DNA of 38,150 nucleotides from CAZUZS01 sp964624795 (lineage in GTDB: Bacteria > Calditrichota > Calditrichia > RBG-13-44-9): positions 1 to 38,150 of the forward strand of contig CAZUZS010000049.1 of assembly GCA_964624795.1 (NCBI GenBank), written 5' to 3'. The notes below the pieces were generated by a model that had not been told where the DNA came from, ran no database searches, and saw only the letters and a list, made by a program, of their open reading frames with translations. How positions within the stretch are numbered: position 1 is the stretch's first letter; each line of letters starts with the position of its first letter. This document shows positions 32,179 through 38,150 of this stretch, piece after piece. A program made the position numbers and the translations under genes.

Positions 32179-32817
32179 TTACCTTGCAATCAAATAGAAT
32201 AACGGGAAAAGGAAAATCCAGATAATATCCACCAGGTGCCAGTACAGCCCGGTATTTTCCAGTTTTATTTTATTGACCATGTCATCTTCCGTAGTGCGCA
32301 AGCGCTTGGTAATAAAATACAGCATGAATGCCATAACAATGATTCCCACCACCACATGCAGACCGTGCAAGCCGGTCATCACAAAATAGAGGCTGAAGAA
32401 CAGGATCTCGCCGTGGCTGCGCTGCAAAAGCAGCGGCGAACCGGGATAAATTCCATGCCCGATTTCCATGCTCCATTCAAAATATTTATCAACCAGGAAT
32501 GCGGCACCCAGAATCATCGTCACAACCAGCAGGATTATCGCCAGTTTGCGATTGCCTCTCTGCAAAGCAGCGATGGAAATCGCCATGGTGAAGCTGCTGG
32601 TGAGCAGAATGATAGTGTTCATTGCTCCCAGAAATTGATTGAGCTCTCCGGAGGCGTAATGAAAATCCTGTGGATTGCGGTCCAGGTAAACCGAGAAGAG
32701 CAGGAACAGACCGCCGAACAACAGCAATTCGGTGAACAGGAACAGCCACATTCCTACCCTGGCACCAACCGCATCATGATGTTTATGCACTACAAGTTCC
32801 GCTGCAGTTTCTTTCAT
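32179..32817 (-). CDS. ctaE: Cytochrome c oxidase subunit III
   Basis: A 212-residue membrane protein with five predicted helices, the short five-helix form of subunit III found in caa3 and quinol-type oxidases. Landmarks are MWLFLFTELLLFGGLFLLF, NTIILLTSSFTMAISIAAL, FFSLYFVMTGLHGLHVVVG and YWHLVDIIWIFLFPLFYL. It has no cofactor and supports assembly and proton uptake by subunit I. It overlaps the end of the subunit I gene by four bases (ATGA) and GAGG is positioned before its start. Confidence 0.95.
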   Translation of the reverse strand: MKETAAELVVHKHHDAVGARVGMWLFLFTELLLFGGLFLLFSVYLDRNPQDFHYASGELNQFLGAMNTIILLTSSFTMAISIAALQRGNRKLAIILLVVTMILGAAFLVDKYFEWSMEIGHGIYPGSPLLLQRSHGEILFFSLYFVMTGLHGLHVVVGIIVMAFMLYFITKRLRTTEDDMVNKIKLENTGLYWHLVDIIWIFLFPLFYLIAR

Positions 32818-34451
32818 TTTTCCACCTCATGATTGCGTTCATGATAGTAAGGCTCGTGCTCGACGTAGGGAATTTCCTCAAAATTTTCAAGCGGCGGCGG
32901 CGACGGAACCGTCCATTCCAGGGTTGTGCCGCCCCACGGATTTATTTCTGCCTTTTCGCCACGAAACAAACCGCGGATCAGGTTGGCAAACATAATGATC
33001 AAACCGGTAACGAGAATCCAGGAACCGACGGTGGCGATGACATGCAGCGTGTGAAACTCCGGCAGCGCATCGTAGTAGCGGCGCGGCATCCCTTTGTATC
33101 CCAGGATGAACATGGTGAAGTAGAGCATGTTGAATCCCACCAGCTCGATAATCCACGCAATAACCGAGACCTTTTTATTATACATTTTTCCGAACATCTT
33201 GGGAAACCAGTAGTGCAGCGCAGCGAAAAAGACGAAGCCGGTTCCCCCGAACATAACGTAGTGGAAATGGGCCACAACGAAATAAGTATCGTGCAGGTGG
33301 ATGTCGGTTGCCAGCGCACCCAGCACCAAACCGGTCAACCCGCCAATGGCGAACAGCAGGATAAAAGACATGGCGTAGAGGAAAGGCGGCTGAATGTCGA
33401 TAGAGCCTTTGTAGAGGGTTGCCAGCCAGTTAAATATTTTTATGGCACTGGGAATTGCCACCAGGAAAGTGAGGAAGGAAAACGCCATGCGGGCAGTGTC
33501 GGCCATGCCGCTGGTAAACATGTGGTGTCCCCACACCAGGTAGCCGACAAACGCGATTGCCATGCTGGAAAAAGCGATTGCCTTGTAACCGAAAATGGTT
33601 CTGCGGGCAAAAGTGGGAATAATATCGGAGAGCACTCCCATGGCCGGCAGCACCATGATGTAAACCGCCGGGTGTGAATATATCCAGAACAGGTGCTGGT
33701 AAAGCACCGGATCCCCTCCTTTCACGGGATCGAAAACCCCGATTCCCATTAACCTCTCCATTGCAACCATAGCCAGCGTAATGCCCAGAATCGGCGTAGC
33801 CAGAATCTGAATCCAGGCGGTTGCGTAAAGCGACCAGACAAAAAGCGGCATCTTGAAGAAACCCATTCCCGGCGCCCTCATGCGGTGGATAGTGGTCAGG
33901 AAATTCAGCCCGGTAAGAATAGAAGAAAAGCCGAGGATGAATGCCGCCAGAACCGCCATGGTGACGTTAGTTCCGGTTCGCAAACTGTAGGGCGCGTAGA
34001 ACGTCCAGCCGGTGTCGGCAGGACCGTTGCCCACAAACAGCGAAGTAATTGCCATGGCTGCACCGGCGATATACAAATACCATGAGAACAGGTTTAGCCG
34101 GGGAAACGCGACATCTTTCGCACCAATTTGCAGGGGCAGAAAGAAATTCCCGAAAGTAGCCGGAATGCCGGGAACAATAAACAGGAAAATCATGATCACG
34201 CCGTGCAGGGTGAACAGCGAATTGTAGGTTTGCGCTTTCACTATTGTTTCGCCGGGGGTGAGCAGCTCCAGGCGCATCAGCACACCGATTGTAACGCCAA
34301 CCGCGAAAAACGAAAGCATACTTATGAGATACAACAGACCGATACGCTTGTGGTCGGTTGAAAAAATCCAGGAGAAGATGCCGCTGAAACGGCCTTTTTC
34401 CTGGTAGAAATTCTTTTCAATGGCAAGACTTCCCGCCGCACCATTCGACAT
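32814..34451 (-). CDS. ctaD: Cytochrome c oxidase subunit I (A2-type heme-copper oxidase)
   Basis: The 545-residue catalytic subunit that reduces O2 to water, with twelve or more membrane helices. Heme and copper ligands are intact: His83 (TLHGVIM), His260 (YSHPAVY, cross-linked Tyr264), His309/His310 (WGHHMF), and the AHFHYVMFGG pair. K-channel Lys338 (IPSAIKIFNW) is present. The helix VI motif is Tyr258-Ser259-His-Pro-Ala rather than the His-Pro-Glu of A1 enzymes, which places it in the A2 group (as in Rhodothermus and Thermus caa3), where Tyr-Ser is thought to replace the D-channel Glu. AGAGG precedes ATG 34451. It lies six bases from the SCO1 gene. Confidence 0.96.
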   Translation of the reverse strand: MSNGAAGSLAIEKNFYQEKGRFSGIFSWIFSTDHKRIGLLYLISMLSFFAVGVTIGVLMRLELLTPGETIVKAQTYNSLFTLHGVIMIFLFIVPGIPATFGNFFLPLQIGAKDVAFPRLNLFSWYLYIAGAAMAITSLFVGNGPADTGWTFYAPYSLRTGTNVTMAVLAAFILGFSSILTGLNFLTTIHRMRAPGMGFFKMPLFVWSLYATAWIQILATPILGITLAMVAMERLMGIGVFDPVKGGDPVLYQHLFWIYSHPAVYIMVLPAMGVLSDIIPTFARRTIFGYKAIAFSSMAIAFVGYLVWGHHMFTSGMADTARMAFSFLTFLVAIPSAIKIFNWLATLYKGSIDIQPPFLYAMSFILLFAIGGLTGLVLGALATDIHLHDTYFVVAHFHYVMFGGTGFVFFAALHYWFPKMFGKMYNKKVSVIAWIIELVGFNMLYFTMFILGYKGMPRRYYDALPEFHTLHVIATVGSWILVTGLIIMFANLIRGLFRGEKAEINPWGGTTLEWTVPSPPPLENFEEIPYVEHEPYYHERNHEVEK

Positions 34452-34456
34452 ATATC

Positions 34457-35341
34457 CTACCTCTCTTTTTTAGTTCGAACTCGTCCTTGCAGCATTAGAA
34501 ATGCGAAGAAAATGACTATGAAAACCAGGAATCCGGTGGCGACCACTTTGCTGAAATTGAAAACATACTGTTTTCCCGCCGGGTCGTAGCTGAAACAGTA
34601 AAGGAGCAGCTTGCTGATTGTGGGGCCTGTTCTCCCCTGCGAGGCTTCGGTAATCGCCATTTTCAGATCGAACGGCTGAAACTCGATTCCCCGCAGGTAG
34701 CGGCTGATCTTTCCTTTGCCGGAAAGCACCGTCAGCACGCCGCTGTGGATGTAGGTGTCGCCCTCCTTTTTATATTTGAATCCGACCGCATCGGTAAATT
34801 TCTTGATGGTGGCGCTATCACCGGTCAGCCACGTCCAGTCTTCCTCGGGAAACGGGCCGCGCCTGAAGGCCTTAAAATAATTCTGTTTCTTTGCCGTCGC
34901 AAGTTCCGGCGTATCGGTAGGATCGAAACTGATGGTAATTGCCCGGTAATCTTTCCCCGGTTTCAGATCCATCCTGTCCAGCACATCCACCACTCCCCCT
35001 AACAGCGGGCTGCACAGGCCGGGACAGTTGAAATACACCAGCGATACAACGGTGGGTTTGTCAATGAGATCTTTTAAAACAACCGGGTTGCCATTTTCAT
35101 CATTGAACGTCAGGTCCAGCGGCACAAAATCTCCCAGGTGCTCATCCAGTCCGATCTCCGGAGGTGGCGCCGTCTGCTGGGAAGACAAATCGGCGAAAGC
35201 ATTCCGCGTTAGCGGTAACAGCAAAAATGAAGCGGAAAGCAGAAAAACGATTGTTGTCGCCCAAAGGGAGCGCTTTTCTTCTCCGGCGGCGGGAAAAATT
35301 CGTTTCCCGCTTCCGGAATTTCGATTGGTAAATGATGGCAT
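34457..35341 (-). CDS. SCO1/SenC copper chaperone for CuA assembly
   Basis: A 294-residue SCO-family protein that delivers copper to, or reduces, the CuA site of subunit II. It has an N-terminal hydrophobic export segment (30-50), a thioredoxin-fold domain with the copper motif FNCPGLC (Cys106, Cys110) and distal His199 (YIHSGVL), and a C-terminal membrane helix (about 268-285), so it is probably anchored with the domain facing the periplasm. CPGLC is the common C-x3-C spacing of the family. GGGAGG lies six bases before ATG 35341. It lies between the MarR regulator and subunit I in one transcript. Confidence 0.93.
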   Translation of the reverse strand: MPSFTNRNSGSGKRIFPAAGEEKRSLWATTIVFLLSASFLLLPLTRNAFADLSSQQTAPPPEIGLDEHLGDFVPLDLTFNDENGNPVVLKDLIDKPTVVSLVYFNCPGLCSPLLGGVVDVLDRMDLKPGKDYRAITISFDPTDTPELATAKKQNYFKAFRRGPFPEEDWTWLTGDSATIKKFTDAVGFKYKKEGDTYIHSGVLTVLSGKGKISRYLRGIEFQPFDLKMAITEASQGRTGPTISKLLLYCFSYDPAGKQYVFNFSKVVATGFLVFIVIFFAFLMLQGRVRTKKER

Positions 35342-35352
35342 TGTTTACCTCC

Positions 35353-36006
35353 CTAAGTTTTTAATTTCTTTTGATAATTCGGGCAGTCCAGCCGCAAGTC
35401 GAGATTCTCCATCGGCACTTCCCGCAGCAGGCAAAAGTGCGGACTGTCGCTTTCGTCATTCACATCCCTTTGAAAGTAGCCGCAGGAGAGGCAGGTTTTC
35501 ACTTCCTGCAATACATGATCTCTGCGCAGCGACTCCACCAGCTCCAGCAGGAACAGGATGACCATCCGCTTGGTCTGCAGCGGGAACTGGTCCAGGTGTT
35601 CGATGATGGTGGCCTGCCAGCCGGAAAGATTGCGGGTAACGCTTTTCCCGGAAGATGTGAGCTGCAGCCATTGCACCCGCCGGTCGTTTTCATTTGCAGT
35701 CTTCCGGATGTAGCCTTTGTTCTCCAGCGATTTAACCGCGTCGCTTACTGTGGCAGGGGTCAGGTTGAATTCCCGGGCAATATCGGTCACCCGGCTCTGC
35801 CGGTCGGGATGTGCGGCAATGAAAACCATAAACTGGATTTGAATGGGGCTTAGCTTTTCCTGCTTGGCGTGATCCCACAGCAGGGTGCGGAAAGCCTGCG
35901 ACAGCCGCTCCAGCGCCACCACAATGACGCGATTCAATTCTTCCTGCGAAACCGTAAGATTAATTTCAGTCAACTCCATCAACCATTTTTTTATAGAGAG
36001 TCGCAT
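35353..36006 (-). CDS. MarR-family regulator with C-terminal four-cysteine tail
   Basis: A 217-residue transcriptional regulator. Residues ~20-165 form a MarR winged helix (QIQFMVFIAAHPD, DIAREFNLTPATVSDAVKSLENKG, then the wing NENDRRVQWLQLTSSG). The tail carries Cys172 and Cys175 (CLSCGYF), Cys192 (HFCLL, next to His190) and Cys208 (LDCPNY), a pattern suited to a [Fe-S] cluster or zinc. Comparable cysteine-tailed MarR proteins exist, with little functional data known to me. Being the first gene of the SCO1-oxidase-ctaB transcript, it is a natural candidate to regulate that operon in response to redox state, metal or NO; this is inference. No ribosome site precedes ATG 36006, and the likely transcription start is only about ten bases upstream, so a near-leaderless message is possible. 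An internal ATG at 35979 is an alternative. Confidence 0.88.
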   Translation of the reverse strand: MRLSIKKWLMELTEINLTVSQEELNRVIVVALERLSQAFRTLLWDHAKQEKLSPIQIQFMVFIAAHPDRQSRVTDIAREFNLTPATVSDAVKSLENKGYIRKTANENDRRVQWLQLTSSGKSVTRNLSGWQATIIEHLDQFPLQTKRMVILFLLELVESLRRDHVLQEVKTCLSCGYFQRDVNDESDSPHFCLLREVPMENLDLRLDCPNYQKKLKT

Positions 36007-36022
36007 TTATTAATGCGCGAGA

Positions 36023-36051
36023 AATTTAGGAATCCTAACTAATAAAAACAA
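36023..36051 (-). promoter_or_regulatory. Probable promoter of the marR-oxidase operon
   Basis: On the minus strand TTGTTT (36051-36046) and TAAATT (36028-36023) are 17 bases apart, ending 16 bases before ATG 36006. The match is moderate, but the location and overlap with the palindrome support it. Confidence 0.4.
36026..36038. promoter_or_regulatory. MarR-type palindromic operator
   Basis: TTAGGA-A-TCCTAA is a perfect 13-base palindrome of the TTAG...CTAA form that MarR-family dimers commonly recognise. It overlaps the -10 and spacer of the presumed promoter, as expected for autorepression. Confidence 0.55.
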
Positions 36052-36078
36052 GAAAAAAATTGGGAAAATTTTGTGAGC

Positions 36079-36115
36079 GCAAGGGGCATGGCGCGTGGGG
36101 CTTGGAGCATGGAGC
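36079..36115. repeat. Heptamer array, GCATGGN family
   Basis: Five consecutive 7-base units (GCAAGGG, GCATGGC, GCGTGGG, GCTTGGA, GCATGGA) and a partial sixth. Same consensus as the arrays at 13191 and 22696. Confidence 0.65.
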
Positions 36116-36456
36116 TGACTCGCGGCAGGCAATCATGCCCCCTCGCTATCCCCGAACTGCCCGGCCATTTAGTCAGTTTTTGCGGAACGCTAAAAATTTC
36201 TCTTGATTTATTTGCTTTGTTATTTTACTTTATGGCAGCTATTCTGAGAACGACAGGTTTACGTTATATAGATAACATGGTTGCGGATGCACTTGCGATA
36301 TTCGCACTCTTTTTAATTGACCAGAAATTCACCGGAAGAACTGTTCCTTTAATCTGCGAATTTTATTTGTTCCGATAGTATTGATTGGCCGCAAGTACCA
36401 ATTTAGCAGTAAGATGCAGCTTTTCTATTGAAATTAAATCAAAGTGGGAAATTGCC
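36116..36456. other. Intergenic region, no gene recognised
   Basis: Between the MarR gene and the divergent beta-propeller gene, 36007-36456 holds the operator/promoter, a heptamer array and otherwise no convincing gene. A small perfect palindrome TGCGA-TAT-TCGCA lies at 36294-36306. Confidence 0.4.
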
Positions 36457-38150
36457 ATGAATATCCAAAGAATCCTGTTTTGTATCGTTATTATTGCAGG
36501 CTTTGCTTACTCGCAAAACCTGGAAGTAACTTCCGTTTCACCTCCTCCAAATGACAATACGNNNNNNNNNNNNNNNNNNNNNNNNNNNNNNNNNNNNNNN
36601 NNNNNNNNNNNNNNNNNNNNNNNNNNNNNNNNNNNNNNNNNNNNNNNNNNNNNNNNNNNNNTTACTCGCAAAACCTGGAAGTAACTTCCGTTTCACCTCC
36701 TCCAAATGACAATACGGTTTCTCCAGGGTCCAGCATTCGGATAGATTTTAATCTGCCTGTTGACACCAGTGGCATTAGCGGCAAGTTTGTGGTATTTGGA
36801 AGCATGTCGGGACTCTATCCTTTCACGGTCACTGTTGAAGCGGGTTTGCAGGCTGTTACCCTCGCTCCCGACCACCCATTTTTTGTTGGCGAAGGTATCG
36901 ACGTGACAATCAGCCGGAATATAACCGGAATGAGCGGAGAATCGTTCTCCGGTTTTGGCTGGCATTTTAATATCCAACCAACCTTTCCCACACCCCCATA
37001 TTTCAGTCCGCCGGTTGCTTATAATCAGTTTTGGGGAGATGTGTTTACTTCGGTACTGGATCCGGCGGATGTAAACGGTGACGGACACATCGATCTTATT
37101 ATAATATCACGATACATCCAGGTTGCCCTGAACGACGGTCAGGGCCATTTCAGCCTCAACCAGCAAATAATGAATGAAAGTGGAAATCCCGATATCCCGG
37201 TTGTCGATACCGACATGGACGGATATATGGAGATAATTGCCGCCACCGGCCTTTATGAAATAGGCGCGGATGGCATGTTCCACTTTAGGACGTTTATCGA
37301 CCATGCAATAAGGGATTGTAAAGATATGAACAGGGACGGTTATCCCGATATGATTTGTACCGACCAGTGCGGTTATTTTCAAGAGGCGGTTGGCATTCTC
37401 TATAATGATGGTGCCGGCAATTTTTCCAGCCTGGACACCTTATTGATCGACGAAAACATTGTCGACGCGGTCGGAGGGGATTTTAACAATGACGGGATAA
37501 CTGATATTGCCTATGTCACACAGGTTTATAATACGCCTGGCGGGTATCAATCCTTGAGAGTTATCTATTTAAGCAGCGAGGGAGATACTTTGTACAGAAA
37601 TATTTATAATGAAGAGGATTTTCCATTCTTGGGATTTCCATTGCAGGTCAGTGCTGCTGATTTTAATAATGATGGCTATTCAGATATCTTTATCAGTTCC
37701 AACGTCGAGGACTACATAGTGCTGAATAATGGCCAGGGTGGATTTTTGGTCGATAGCGCCATGTGGGTAGGGGGTGGTGATGCCTACCATTGGAGGACTT
37801 TCAATGATGTGAACGCGGACGGATGGGAGGATTTTCTTTGGAGCACCCAGATATCATTTGAATTGGCAGGCTATTCAGGATTCTCCGAAAATCATGCAGG
37901 AATTTTCTCGGGGAGCAGCCTTATCGAAGAAAGATTCGAAACAATGCCTCAAATGACCGTAGGCGGTGATTTTAATGGTGATGGTGCAATTGATATTGCC
38001 ACCCTTTGGACTTTTGACCTTCATGTCAATTTCAATATGGATCAGAGTGGGATACTTTCTTACCCTGTCCCAGTACCTGAAGAATTATTTATTTCTCAAA
38101 ACTATCCAAACCCGTTTAATGGAGAAACAATAACACATTTCCATCTTGCC
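36457..38150 (+). CDS. Secreted FG-GAP/VCBS beta-propeller protein, 3' end outside window
   Basis: An exported surface protein interrupted by an artefactual gap and cut by the window end. ATG 36457 starts a clear signal peptide (ILFCIVIIAGFAYSQ). Next is a short Ig-like domain of the Big_5 type (SPGSSIRIDFNLPVDTSG), then seven Asp-rich calcium motifs of the form D-x-N-x-DG-x-x-D (DVNGDGHIDL, DTDMDGYMEI, DMNRDGYPDM, DFNNDGITDI, DFNNDGYSDI, DVNADGWEDF, DFNGDGAIDI). This count suits a seven-bladed integrin-like propeller. It ends in the beginning of a sorting-like tail (SQNYPNPFNGET). Removing the N run and one copy of the duplicated 55 bases gives an uninterrupted frame across the gap (...PNDNT-VSPG...). 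Likely an adhesin or carbohydrate-binding surface protein; ligand unknown. Confidence 0.85.
36562..36661. other. Assembly gap (100 N), probably spurious
   Basis: The 55 bases before the gap (36507-36561) are identical to the 55 bases after it (36662-36716), and the reading frame is continuous if one copy and the N run are removed. This is two contig ends sharing an unmerged overlap. Confidence 0.9.

Noticed and set aside
1..38150. CRISPR arrays, tRNA or rRNA genes
   Set aside because: No regularly spaced 25-40-base repeats and no cloverleaf-like or rRNA-like segments were recognised by eye; the only short-period arrays are 6-7-base units without spacers. A tRNA/rRNA covariance search would be decisive.

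Overview
The window looks like part of a draft (probably metagenome-assembled) genome from the FCB superphylum, in the Calditrichota / KSB1 / Ignavibacteria neighbourhood. The grounds are several secreted proteins ending in an FlgD-like immunoglobulin or type IX-secretion-like tail with an N-[FY]-PNPF-N motif, a PorV/PorQ-type outer membrane protein beside a TonB-dependent receptor, and an Alternative Complex III (ACIII) with a caa3-type oxidase. Taxonomy is inferred from gene content only. Two runs of exactly 100 N (13207-13306, 36562-36661) are scaffold gaps.

Left part (1-3207, minus strand): structured intergenic DNA, then a two-gene unit in which a gamma-class carbonic anhydrase-like protein is followed by a hybrid GAF histidine kinase with a receiver domain; a good sigma70-like promoter lies upstream. 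Next (3400-14333, plus strand) comes an export and surface block: a secreted protein with a sorting-like tail, a subtilisin-family protease with the same tail, a SusC-like TonB-dependent receptor, a 989-residue secreted protein, and a PorV-like protein whose start abuts an assembly gap. Region 14398-16082 is an accessory islet: a VapBC-type toxin-antitoxin pair, a frameshifted GNAT acetyltransferase, and a decayed AbiEi antitoxin remnant that still has its promoter and a perfect palindromic operator.

Right part (16424-36006, all minus strand) is a respiratory and dehydrogenase block. In the direction of transcription: a MarR regulator with a four-cysteine tail, SCO1, cytochrome c oxidase I (A2-type), III, IV and II (with fused cytochrome c), and heme O synthase; then a fused E1 alpha-beta 2-oxoacid dehydrogenase, an E2 with two lipoyl domains, and lipoyl synthase; then a small four-helix-bundle (S23-type) gene bracketed by heptamer repeats; then a CydA-like membrane protein fused to a cytochrome c domain; then ACIII genes actA, actB, actC, actD and actF. 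No actE is present, and the c-heme on the CydA-like protein is a candidate replacement. Electrons would flow from quinol through ACIII and c-type hemes to the caa3 oxidase. At the right edge (36457-38150, plus) is a secreted seven-repeat FG-GAP beta-propeller protein. The 55 bases on either side of its N gap are identical, so that gap is very probably an artefact.

A recurring theme is intergenic DNA with 7-bp (once 6-bp) periodicity, seen at no fewer than six places. One array runs straight into the first assembly gap, and several overlap gene stop codons. The most noteworthy candidates are the CydA-like/cytochrome c fusion leading an actE-less ACIII, the cysteine-tailed MarR with a matching palindrome in its own promoter, and the heptamer repeats.
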